A stretch of 9,598 bases of DNA from assembly GCA_964613485.1 (NCBI GenBank), contig CAZTHB010000026.1:1-9598 (forward strand), read 5' to 3'. This stretch comes from JADZGC01 sp964613485 (GTDB taxonomy: Bacteria; Patescibacteriota; Saccharimonadia; CAILAD01; GCA-016700035). Of the stretch, positions 1 through 5,704 are shown in pieces; positions within the stretch are counted from its first letter, which is position 1, and every line of letters begins with the position of its first letter. A model generated the notes under the pieces. That model searched no databases. It was given only the letters and a program-made list of their open reading frames with translations, and was not told the origin of the DNA. Made by a program: the position numbers and the translations under genes.

Positions 1-980
1 GGCTACTCGAGCCAACATTTACCGAAGAAGCGATCAAGCAACAGAAGCAGGTGGTGGAGAACGAGCTTACGCAGCGAGATGCCAATCTCGAGGATCGACT
101 CGGCTACGCCATGTACCAGTCGACCAAGAACGGCTTAGTGCCGAGCTGGAAGCAGCGGATCAAGTCTATTCATACTATTTCGCGGGATGATATCTTGGCG
201 TATCACGCCGAATATTACCGGCCTGCTAATCTGACTCACATTATTACGGGAGATTTGCCGAAGTCGAGAGTCGAGGTTATCAAGCATCAGATCGAGGAGA
301 AGCTTGCCATGCTCGCTCCCGGCAAGCGTCACGCAGGTGATGCGATCATCCCACAGCCACCAAAGCAGCTCGGCATTCTGACCGCCCATCCCGAGAAAAG
401 TACCGTTCGCTTTGATTTAAGTTTTATGAAGCCGGGTTTTGATGCGGTATATGACAAGCAGCACTTCACTCCACTGCGTATCTTTCAGACTATCCTCGCA
501 GCTGGGCAATATGCGCGATTGTATGAGAAGTCACGTGCAGCCGGGCTGACATACACTGTCGGTATGGAGGTTGGTGCCAATCATGAATTTAGCTTTCTCG
601 ACATCTATGACAAGGTGAAGCCACAAAACCTCATGCCGCTTTTAGAGCTTGCTTTCACCGAAATGCGAGCAGTAGCGTCTGGTGGGTTTACTGACGAAGA
701 GCTCGATCGCGCCGTTGGCTATCAGGTAGGCAAGATGGCTCTGCGCTTCCAGACAGCGCTGAATTATACAAACTGGTACGAAGATGTGTATCTGCATGAT
801 TTGCCATTGTATTCGCCGGATGATGTCATCAAAGAATTGCAAGCAGTCACACGCGAATCTGTCATGGAGGCGGTGCAGCGATTCTTTCGAGACAAAACGT
901 TACAGCGTCGATTGGGCGTTGCCAGTCACGGCAAGCTTGATCCCGCGGTAGAGCAGTTGGTACGCGAGTTCGAGATCTAG
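1..980 (+). CDS. M16-family zinc peptidase, C-terminal part (5' end outside window)
   Basis: The reading frame is open from base 3, so the gene starts upstream and the apparent GTG start at 51 is internal. The segment around VVENEL (about 51-68) fits the helix carrying the third zinc ligand (a Glu) of M16 peptidases; the HxxEH motif that supplies the other ligands must lie upstream. Next comes a typical M16_C opening, YYRPANLTHIITGDLP (about 213-260), and later the paired Arg/Tyr of the second half, in ARLYEKSRAAGLTYTVG (about 513-563), which in the family contacts substrate. M16 enzymes form a clamshell of two homologous halves and degrade peptides. Whether this one is secreted or cytosolic cannot be seen because the N-terminus is missing. 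It ends in TAG, 56 bp before the ABC-F gene, with no clear terminator between them. The family call is secure; the substrate is unknown. Confidence 0.88.
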   Translation, partial: LLEPTFTEEAIKQQKQVVENELTQRDANLEDRLGYAMYQSTKNGLVPSWKQRIKSIHTISRDDILAYHAEYYRPANLTHIITGDLPKSRVEVIKHQIEEKLAMLAPGKRHAGDAIIPQPPKQLGILTAHPEKSTVRFDLSFMKPGFDAVYDKQHFTPLRIFQTILAAGQYARLYEKSRAAGLTYTVGMEVGANHEFSFLDIYDKVKPQNLMPLLELAFTEMRAVASGGFTDEELDRAVGYQVGKMALRFQTALNYTNWYEDVYLHDLPLYSPDDVIKELQAVTRESVMEAVQRFFRDKTLQRRLGVASHGKLDPAVEQLVREFEI

Positions 981-1017
981 CGTTCTCGGTGTACGTTTCT
1001 ATCAGATTGGCGCCAGA

Positions 1018-1028
1018 TATAGTACAAT
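1018..1028 (+). promoter_or_regulatory. Candidate -10 region for the ABC-F gene (leaderless start)
   Basis: Two overlapping -10-like hexamers, TATAGT (1018-1023) and TACAAT (1023-1028), end 13 and 8 bp before the ATG at 1037. No good -35 box is visible at 16-18 bp spacing. Initiation from TACAAT would put the 5' end at or next to the start codon. The AAGG at 1031-1034 lies only 2 bp from the ATG, too close for a normal ribosome binding site. Confidence 0.45.
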
Positions 1029-1036
1029 AGAAGGCC

Positions 1037-2716
1037 ATGATTAAGCTTAACCAAGTCCGTTTTGAATACGGGCACACGCCGATTCTCGACTCGATCACTT
1101 TTAATATCGGGCCTGGCGACCGCATTGGCCTGATTGGTCCTAATGGTGCTGGTAAGTCGACATTACTCAAGCTCGTAGCTGGAGAACTGCAGCCGAGTGA
1201 CGGGGAGATTGATCGCACGAGTGATATTGTCGGCTTTATGCCGCAAGAGCTCATACAATGGCGCGAGCTTACCGTGCAGCAATGTGTTGAGGAGCTGACG
1301 GGTGTGGCTGGAGCGTATCGAGCGCTGGATGAAGCGAGTCAGAATCTCGCAGAGGATGACACTGCTTACAATCAAGCACTTGAGCGACTCGAAGGTCTTG
1401 GTGCATATTCGCTTGATGAGCGTTTGCCACGAGCTCTGCGTGAAGTCGGGTTGCCAGAGAACATACTTGACCGAACAGTCGGTGATTTGTCGGGTGGGCA
1501 GCAGACGAAACTCGCGCTGGCCAGCATACTGGCTGCGCAGTACGATGTATTTTTACTTGATGAACCGACAAACAATCTCGATATCGCGGGCATCGAAGCA
1601 CTTCAGAAATTTATTATGGAATCTAAGGCCGGCTTTCTCATTATCTCCCACGACCGAAGCTTCTTGCGTGAGATCATGAATAAGATTGTTGTACTGAAGG
1701 ATGCCGCTGGTGGCATGGACTATTTTGGTGGAGGCTTTGCAGCTTGGCGAGAGCAGACTGCTCGCGAACGTGATGCACAAGCTCGTGCTCACCGAGTAGC
1801 TGAGCTTGAGCGAGAGAAGCTCGAGTCAGCTCTCGAGCGACGTGCTGCTGCAAGTGTGACCAGTGATCGCAACGACGCTGGTAAGCGTGACAATGACAAG
1901 ATGGCGACGGATCGCAAGAGTCAAAATGCGGGTAAGACTTTAGCTCGTGCGGCAAAGGCACTCGAGACTCGCCTGGATCGTCTCGAGGAAGTCGATCGTC
2001 CTGATGACGTCGTCGATCTGACGGTACTTTTTCCAACGACTCAAAATCGCCCAGGTGGGGATATGGCTTCGCTGAATGGAGCAATTGTCGATTATGGCGA
2101 GAAGCAACTTGGTCCGTATGATTTGGTTGTCCGCGGCGATGATCGGATTGCGATTGTCGGGCCGAATGGTGAAGGTAAGTCGACATTAGTGAAGCTTCTC
2201 GCAGGATTGATGGATCCGGTCAAAGGAGAGCGAGTTGTTGCCGAAGCCACCAAGATCGGTTATATCGCTCAGCAGCCTGAGTTTGAGAAACCAGATGATT
2301 CGCTCGTCGATAATGTGGCTCGTATGGCGGGTGTCGATGAGACAAAGGCGGCGACTGAGCTCGCCCGATTTGGCATTGCTCGTGAGGGTCAGCTTGTTGC
2401 GGCAAACTCTGTCAGTCCTGGTCAGCGCGGTAAAGCCTTTTTAGCAGTGCATGCCCTACGCGCGACGAACTTATTAATCTTGGATGAGCCAACCAATCAC
2501 CTTGATGTACATGCTTCTGAGGCACTGGGTAAGGCGCTCGCTACCTATCCCGGCACACTCATCGTCGTTAGTCATGATCGAGATTTTCTTAACGAAGTGC
2601 AGATCAAGCGTTACGTTGTAGTGCAAGAAGGTAAAGTGCTTGGCGAGAAAGAGTCGTTGGGATATGCACGCACACATGGGCTCTTGAAGGATCCGAGTGA
2701 AGATAGTGCCAAGTAA
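1037..2716 (+). CDS. ABC-F family ATPase (ribosome-associated, translation factor type)
   Basis: This is a 559-aa protein with two ABC ATPase domains and no membrane segments, the ABC-F layout. Domain 1 has Walker A GPNGAGKS (34-41), signature LSGGQ (151-155), Walker B with catalytic Glu (LLDEPTNN, E176) and H-loop His205. A charged linker of about 80 residues (roughly 238-320), helical and rich in Arg/Glu with a polar basic centre, matches the P-site interaction motif that ABC-F proteins push towards the peptidyl-transferase centre. Domain 2 has Walker A GPNGEGKS (375-382), Walker B LLILDEPTNHLD (479-490) and His513. Its signature is VSPGQ (459-463), a departure from LSGGQ. The segment between Walker A and the signature in domain 1 is too short for a long EttA-type arm. 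ABC-F proteins act on ribosomes in the cytoplasm, as translation factors or in antibiotic protection; the sequence does not decide which. Confidence 0.93.
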   Translation: MIKLNQVRFEYGHTPILDSITFNIGPGDRIGLIGPNGAGKSTLLKLVAGELQPSDGEIDRTSDIVGFMPQELIQWRELTVQQCVEELTGVAGAYRALDEASQNLAEDDTAYNQALERLEGLGAYSLDERLPRALREVGLPENILDRTVGDLSGGQQTKLALASILAAQYDVFLLDEPTNNLDIAGIEALQKFIMESKAGFLIISHDRSFLREIMNKIVVLKDAAGGMDYFGGGFAAWREQTARERDAQARAHRVAELEREKLESALERRAAASVTSDRNDAGKRDNDKMATDRKSQNAGKTLARAAKALETRLDRLEEVDRPDDVVDLTVLFPTTQNRPGGDMASLNGAIVDYGEKQLGPYDLVVRGDDRIAIVGPNGEGKSTLVKLLAGLMDPVKGERVVAEATKIGYIAQQPEFEKPDDSLVDNVARMAGVDETKAATELARFGIAREGQLVAANSVSPGQRGKAFLAVHALRATNLLILDEPTNHLDVHASEALGKALATYPGTLIVVSHDRDFLNEVQIKRYVVVQEGKVLGEKESLGYARTHGLLKDPSEDSAK

Positions 2717-2742
2717 GCTGGCTGGCGGCTAGCATCTACTAC

Positions 2743-2756
2743 TGGTAAGATTAGGA
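2743..2756 (+). promoter_or_regulatory. Extended -10 and/or ribosome binding site before aspS
   Basis: TGG-TAAGAT (2743-2751) matches an extended -10 (TGn plus hexamer) ending 10 bp before the aspS ATG. It overlaps AGGA (2753-2756), which could serve as a Shine-Dalgarno sequence 5 bp from the ATG. If the promoter is real, the transcript would start only a few bases before the ATG. If aspS is instead co-transcribed with the ABC-F gene, the AGGA would be the working element. Both readings are possible. Confidence 0.4.
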
Positions 2757-2761
2757 AAAGC

Positions 2762-4138
2762 ATGAAAACTCAACTCATCACCCTCAAAAACAATATCGAC
2801 GAAACAGTCTCAGTCGAAGGCTGGATTTATCGTATGCGTGTGCATCCAAATGTCGCATTTTTAGACCTGCGGGATGCCAGTGGGCTGCTCCAAGTTGCAG
2901 GGGATCCGGCACTTCTCTCAGAAGGAACTGGCATAGAGGATCTCGTGCGCGTGACCGGCAAGGTAGTGAGGCGCGGTGAGCGCTATGTAAATGCCGATCA
3001 ACCGCTCGGCGAGATCGAGCTGCAGATGACAAGTGCAAAAGTGATTAGCTCGAGCGCTCAGACGCCTTTTGTCCTCAACCAATCAACTGCCGATATCGAC
3101 GAGGCTGTTCGTCTCAAATATCGTTACTTGGACTTGCGTACTGATCGTATGCAAGCTAATCTCCGTCTTCGACACGCGCTTGCGCAAGGATTCCGACAGC
3201 ACTTTAATGATCAAGGTTTCTTAGAGATTGAGACCCCGATGCTCACGAAGGGTACGCCCGAAGGGGCACGAGAATTTCTCGTACCTTCGCGTTTATACCC
3301 TGGTGAAGGATATGTTTTGCCGCAGTCCCCGCAACAGTTTAAGCAGCTCCTGATGATGTCGGGCGTAGAGAAGTACTATCAATTCGCCCGCTGTTTCCGT
3401 GACGAGGATGGCCGTAAGGATCGCCAGCCAGAATTTACTCAGATTGACATTGAGATGTCCTTTGTCGATCGCGATGATGTGATGAAACAGCTCGAAACCG
3501 CGATGCGCGAAGTGATTTCACAAGTTGCACCAGAGAAGAAACTCCCCGAAGGTGATTTCCCGATTATGACCTATGACGAGGTGATGGAAAAATACCAGTC
3601 GGATAAGCCGGACATTCGTAAGGACAAAGATGATTCTGACGAGCTGGCCTTCCTCTGGGTGGTTGATTTTCCGATGTTTGAGCGCGATGAAGAGACAGGC
3701 AAGCTCAATGCGATGCACCATCCGTTTACCGCTCCTGACATAGAGAATATCAGTGAGCTCGATGCTCCTGATGACGAACTACTTAAGATGAAGACCCGTG
3801 CCTACGATCTGGTCTTAAATGGCTATGAAGTGGGTGGAGGCAGCATACGTATTTCAAGTGCAGAGTTGCAGCAGCGAGTCTTACAGGCACTCGGTGTTGA
3901 TGGGCAAGACATTCAGGATCGATTTGGCCATTTACTCGAGGCTTTGACGTTTTCGCCGCCGCCACACGGCGGTGTAGCGGTCGGCTATGATCGGCTGGTT
4001 GCGATTCTGGCCGGGGAACCAAACATTCGCGAAGTGATTGCCTTCCCGAAGACAGGCGAGAGCAAGGATCTCTTGATGGGGTCGCCGTCTGACCTCACTG
4101 ACGATCAGCTTAAAGCAGTAAGTTTAAAGAAGCGCTAA
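2762..4138 (+). CDS. aspS: Aspartyl-tRNA synthetase, bacterial type without the GAD domain
   Basis: This class IIb synthetase charges tRNA with aspartate in the cytoplasm. An OB-fold anticodon-binding domain (about 1-100) is followed by the catalytic core: YRYLDLR (120-126), motif 1 region ETPMLTKGTPEGAREF (157-172), motif 2 FRDEDGRKDRQPEFTQ (212-227) and motif 3 PHGGVAVGYDRL (401-412). These sequences are bacterial in style, yet the protein is 458 aa against about 590 for bacterial AspRS. The loss falls exactly between SDKPDIR (280-286) and LWVVDFPMF (298-306): only 11 residues remain where the bacterial enzyme carries its GAD insertion of roughly 130. The frame is continuous and the flanks are well kept, so this is a working variant rather than a broken gene. 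His28, in the anticodon-binding loop (RMRVHPNV), is in the position of a His linked to non-discriminating enzymes that also charge tRNA-Asn; this alignment was made by eye. Confidence 0.96.
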   Translation: MKTQLITLKNNIDETVSVEGWIYRMRVHPNVAFLDLRDASGLLQVAGDPALLSEGTGIEDLVRVTGKVVRRGERYVNADQPLGEIELQMTSAKVISSSAQTPFVLNQSTADIDEAVRLKYRYLDLRTDRMQANLRLRHALAQGFRQHFNDQGFLEIETPMLTKGTPEGAREFLVPSRLYPGEGYVLPQSPQQFKQLLMMSGVEKYYQFARCFRDEDGRKDRQPEFTQIDIEMSFVDRDDVMKQLETAMREVISQVAPEKKLPEGDFPIMTYDEVMEKYQSDKPDIRKDKDDSDELAFLWVVDFPMFERDEETGKLNAMHHPFTAPDIENISELDAPDDELLKMKTRAYDLVLNGYEVGGGSIRISSAELQQRVLQALGVDGQDIQDRFGHLLEALTFSPPPHGGVAVGYDRLVAILAGEPNIREVIAFPKTGESKDLLMGSPSDLTDDQLKAVSLKKR

Positions 4139-4147
4139 TTCTCATCG

Positions 4148-4171
4148 ATTTGTCAAAATAATTTGACAAAT
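4148..4171. promoter_or_regulatory. 24-bp dyad, probable operator over the -35 box
   Basis: Arms ATTTGTCAAA (4148-4157) and TTTGACAAAT (4162-4171) are perfect inverted repeats 10 bp long around a 4-bp centre (ATAA). The right arm contains the -35 hexamer TTGACA of the promoter at 4163-4190, so a dimeric repressor bound here would block RNA polymerase. The arms are AT-rich and no T-run follows, so it is a poor candidate for the aspS terminator. Confidence 0.6.
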
Positions 4172-4190
4172 ACAGTAAATAGCGTATTAT
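4163..4190 (+). promoter_or_regulatory. Strong sigma70-type promoter
   Basis: A perfect -35 TTGACA (4163-4168), a 16-bp spacer and a -10 TATTAT (4185-4190). The start of transcription is expected at about 4197-4200, at the ATG of the 32-codon ORF, which would make that mRNA leaderless. It lies just beyond aspS and reads towards the acetyltransferase gene. Confidence 0.72.
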
Positions 4191-4199
4191 AGCCCTATT

Positions 4200-4298
4200 A
4201 TGAATAAATTGTCTTCACATCCGACAAAGCAATACCTCGACGTTCGAACCATGAACGCCGGCGATATTGTCGTACGTGTACTGGAGGCAGCTGCTTAA
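4200..4298 (+). CDS. Small leaderless ORF, 32 aa, possible leader peptide
   Basis: ATG at 4200 to TAA at 4298 encodes a 32-residue soluble peptide beginning MNKLSSHPTKQ and ending VLEAAA. No Shine-Dalgarno sequence precedes it; the -10 box ends 9 bp upstream, so translation would have to start on a leaderless transcript. It has no signal peptide, membrane segment or known motif, and no run of one regulatory codon apart from three final Ala codons. The unit is framed by a strong promoter and a hairpin terminator at 4330-4356, giving a transcript of about 160 nt. It could be a small protein gene, a leader peptide that controls readthrough into the acetyltransferase gene, or an incidental ORF in a small RNA. 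Nothing here was recognised. Confidence 0.45.
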   Translation: MNKLSSHPTKQYLDVRTMNAGDIVVRVLEAAA

Positions 4299-4329
4299 TT
4301 CTCACCACATAACCTGGTTTTGAGCCACT

Positions 4330-4356
4330 GGCCTCCGAGATGGAGGCCTTTTGTTT
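4330..4356 (+). terminator. Rho-independent terminator or attenuator upstream of the GNAT gene
   Basis: GGCCTCC (4330-4336) pairs perfectly with GGAGGCC (4342-4348) over a 5-nt loop, followed by TTTTGTTT (4349-4356). It follows the 32-codon ORF by 31 nt and precedes the acetyltransferase ATG by 88 nt. The copy of GGAGGC at 4283-4288, inside the small ORF, could pair with GCCTCC (4331-4336) instead, so the hairpin may be conditional. Confidence 0.82.
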
Positions 4357-4436
4357 AAGAAATAACATTCAATTCATACTCGGAGACTATTGGCTCCAGA
4401 TCAATCCCGGTCTGGAGTGCACCTACGTACTAGGAG
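4357..4436 (+). promoter_or_regulatory. Acetyltransferase 5' leader: hairpin and ribosome binding site
   Basis: A second hairpin, CTCCAGA (4394-4400) with TCTGGAG (4411-4417), extended by wobble pairs on each side, has no T-run and so is not a terminator. It ends 14 nt before a strong Shine-Dalgarno AGGAG (4432-4436), which sits 8 nt from the ATG at 4445. Only a weak promoter (TTGTTT 4352-4357, CATACT 4375-4380) can be proposed inside this stretch. The gene may therefore depend on readthrough of the upstream terminator. Confidence 0.5.
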
Positions 4437-4444
4437 AAGACGAT

Positions 4445-5098
4445 ATGTTTGGTTTGCCGATGCGCGTTCCGACGCGAAGTGGTATCGAAGTTACGATGAA
4501 GCCTGTTTCTGTCGATGAAGCGGCGATTTTCGCCGAAGGCTTCTCTCGCTGGCCGATCATGCGTACGCTTTCGATGCGTGCCGCGCTCAGCGTCGAAGCG
4601 GAGCAGGAATGGATTCGTGATAACAATAGCAACACCGAGAAGTGTGGCTGGGGGATCTACGTTGATGATGTCTTGATCGGTAATACTGGTCTGGAGGGCA
4701 TCAGCAATAGGCGAGCATCCTCGGGTTGTTGCATTTTCCGCGAGGAAGTCTGGGGAAAGGGCATCATCACTGCAGTGCATCATGCGCGAATGTGGTATTC
4801 GACTCAGGTTCTTGGCTTAGAAGCTGTCGATTCGTTCGTTTTCTATGGCAATGAGGCGTCGATGAAGGCGCTCCTGCGGGTCGGCTACACGGCCTATGGT
4901 GTCGAGTTCGACAAGCTCATTGTGGACGGTCGGCGCACTCACGCACACCGTCTGCTCTGGGTCAATCCGAACGCCGCGCAGTGGAACGCATTCTGGGACG
5001 GACCGATCCCCGAGCAGTACGCCAAGCGTTTCGCCGAGGGACGTCAGCGGGCGCGCATCGCGCAGCGCTGGGCCTCCAAGAACGTCACATTCTTGTGA
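4445..5098 (+). CDS. GNAT-family N-acetyltransferase (RimJ/RimL-like)
   Basis: This 217-aa protein carries one GNAT fold of the Acetyltransf_3 (RimJ/RimL) type, which moves an acetyl group from acetyl-CoA to an amine. Visible are the acetyl-CoA loop VWGKGIITA (102-110, the RxxGxG-like motif A) and motif B GNEASMKALLRVGYTAYG (135-152), in the usual order after a strand GIYVDDVLIGNTGL (70-83). A basic C-terminal tail of about 40 residues (178-217) lies beyond the fold. The start at 4445 is chosen because AGGAG sits 8 nt upstream. A longer frame opens at 4340, but that ATG lies inside a terminator hairpin and the extra 35 residues do not resemble the family. The gene converges with the arginine decarboxylase gene. 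The substrate is unknown: protein N-termini, small amines and antibiotics are all possible for the family. Confidence 0.85.
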   Translation: MFGLPMRVPTRSGIEVTMKPVSVDEAAIFAEGFSRWPIMRTLSMRAALSVEAEQEWIRDNNSNTEKCGWGIYVDDVLIGNTGLEGISNRRASSGCCIFREEVWGKGIITAVHHARMWYSTQVLGLEAVDSFVFYGNEASMKALLRVGYTAYGVEFDKLIVDGRRTHAHRLLWVNPNAAQWNAFWDGPIPEQYAKRFAEGRQRARIAQRWASKNVTFL

Positions 5099-5106
5099 CA
5101 ACCATG

Positions 5107-5140
5107 CTCCTCTTCAGGTGTAACTGAAGGGGAGTTTATC
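5107..5140 (+). terminator. Terminator between convergent GNAT and arginine decarboxylase genes
   Basis: CTCCTCTTCAG (5107-5117) pairs with CTGAAGGGGAG (5124-5134), 11 bp with one G-U pair and a 6-nt loop, then TTTATC and further T-rich sequence. It starts 8 bp after the acetyltransferase stop and ends next to the stop of the opposing gene. On the - strand the hairpin is not followed by a T-run, so it acts mainly for the + strand. Confidence 0.75.
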
Positions 5141-5142
5141 TG

Positions 5143-5619
5143 TTATTTCTCCCAAGCGACAGACTGATACGCGGCGACAACCATTGCACAGACTGGTTTC
5201 TCTCCGCATACAGCACCCTGGATAACCATTTCAATTTCGGTCCAGTCTCCATCAGGGCGTCGCTCCATCATACTAGTGAGTGTTTTGTAAATGTCTTTTT
5301 GGATCTGGTCTTCAGACTCGCCCTCATGTTCGACGAAGAGGCCTTTGTCGGTATCACGATCCTTCACCCAGCCAATTCCTGCCCAAGCATGATGATGTGG
5401 ACGACTTTCTCTTTGCTGAGCCATAACGACATACAGACGATTACCGAAATGACTTTCATCGTATTGAGGGGTGTCTAGTACAATTTCTGTTCCCGGGGGG
5501 ATAATTGATGAAAGATAGATGAGGTTTTGATCTGCGATGCCACACTTTTGGAGGCAAGTGTCGAATGCAGCAAGCTCAGTGTCGTCTTCGGCTGAGGATT
5601 TGGTGATATGGATTTGCAT
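5143..5619 (-). CDS. pdaD: Pyruvoyl-dependent arginine decarboxylase
   Basis: This 158-aa protein matches the PvlArgDC family, which converts arginine to agmatine and CO2. The family makes a proenzyme that cuts itself between two serines and turns the second into the pyruvoyl cofactor. Here the site is LIYLSSIIPPG (33-43), with Ser37-Ser38 as the cut, giving a beta chain of 37 residues and an alpha chain of about 121. Around it stand the expected ELAAFD (15-20), a central strand RLYVVMAQ (61-68), HAWAGIGW (77-84) and GLFVEHEGES (93-102), whose acidic residues (E97/E99) are in the region of the catalytic Glu. The length is normal (about 150-170 aa). ATG 5619 lies 7 nt from an extended -10 and has no Shine-Dalgarno. 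Agmatine may feed polyamine synthesis or pH/arginine exchange with a host; no partner enzyme or antiporter is present. Confidence 0.88.
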   Translation of the reverse strand: MQIHITKSSAEDDTELAAFDTCLQKCGIADQNLIYLSSIIPPGTEIVLDTPQYDESHFGNRLYVVMAQQRESRPHHHAWAGIGWVKDRDTDKGLFVEHEGESEDQIQKDIYKTLTSMMERRPDGDWTEIEMVIQGAVCGEKPVCAMVVAAYQSVAWEK

Positions 5620-5626
5620 AATTGAT

Positions 5627-5635
5627 ATTGTAGCA
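5627..5635 (-). promoter_or_regulatory. Extended -10 promoter for the arginine decarboxylase (leaderless)
   Basis: On the - strand TGC-TACAAT (5635 down to 5627) fits an extended -10, which needs little from a -35 box. Seven bases separate it from the ATG at 5619, so the mRNA would begin at the start codon. No Shine-Dalgarno sequence is present. Confidence 0.5.
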
Positions 5636-5648
5636 GATTAATGATATA

Positions 5649-5677
5649 TTGACATTCTATAATAAATAGAGTATAAT
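5649..5677 (+). promoter_or_regulatory. Consensus sigma70-type promoter for the membrane protein gene
   Basis: TTGACA (5649-5654), exactly 17 bp, then TATAAT (5672-5677): both boxes and the spacing are perfect. Transcription should start near 5684, leaving about 20 nt before the GTG at 5705 with an AAAGGAG ribosome binding site at 5695-5701. Confidence 0.85.
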
Positions 5678-5682
5678 GTCAA
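5654..5682 (-). promoter_or_regulatory. Overlapping divergent promoter towards the arginine decarboxylase
   Basis: On the - strand TTGACA (5682-5677), 17 bp, then TAGAAT (5659-5654). Its -35 shares one base with the -10 of the + promoter, and its -10 shares one base with the + promoter's -35, so two polymerases cannot bind at once. The start would be near 5647, giving a leader of about 28 nt without a Shine-Dalgarno sequence. Confidence 0.6.
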
Positions 5683-5704
5683 TACTGTACCTCGAAAGGA
5701 GCAG

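Larger units (their letters stand above)
5647..5684. repeat. Inverted repeat enclosing the divergent promoter region
   Basis: TATTGACATT (5647-5656) and AATGTCAATA (5675-5684) are perfect 10-bp inverted arms separated by 18 bp. Each arm carries a TTGACA hexamer on the strand that reads away from it. The repeat may be partly a by-product of two consensus promoters facing away from each other, or it may also be a regulator binding site. Confidence 0.65.

Noticed and set aside
51..980. GTG 51 as the start of the M16 gene
   Set aside because: The frame is open to the first bases of the window with M16-like sequence before it, so the gene is truncated by the window edge.
862..1254. Antisense ORFs over the M16, ABC-F and aspS genes
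   Set aside because: They have no recognisable domains or start signals and their residue make-up (rich in Ser, Arg, His, Pro) is that of shadow frames of well-identified genes.
4128..4156. A divergent promoter from the left arm of the 4148-4171 dyad
   Set aside because: The - strand TTGACA (4156-4151) has no -10-like hexamer 16-18 bp downstream (GCTTCT region), unlike the pair at 5649-5682.
4148..4171. Dyad after aspS as a Rho-independent terminator
   Set aside because: The stem is AT-rich, no T-run follows in the aspS direction, and the dyad coincides with the -35 box of a strong promoter.
4236..4260. TTCGAA sequence in the short ORF resembling a tRNA T-loop
   Set aside because: No acceptor stem, anticodon arm or CCA end can be fitted around it; the match is only a short palindrome.
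4340..4444. Upstream extension of the acetyltransferase ORF from ATG 4340
   Set aside because: This ATG lies in the loop and 3' arm of a perfect terminator hairpin (4330-4356), has no ribosome binding site, and adds 35 residues unlike the family. ATG 4445 has AGGAG 8 nt upstream.
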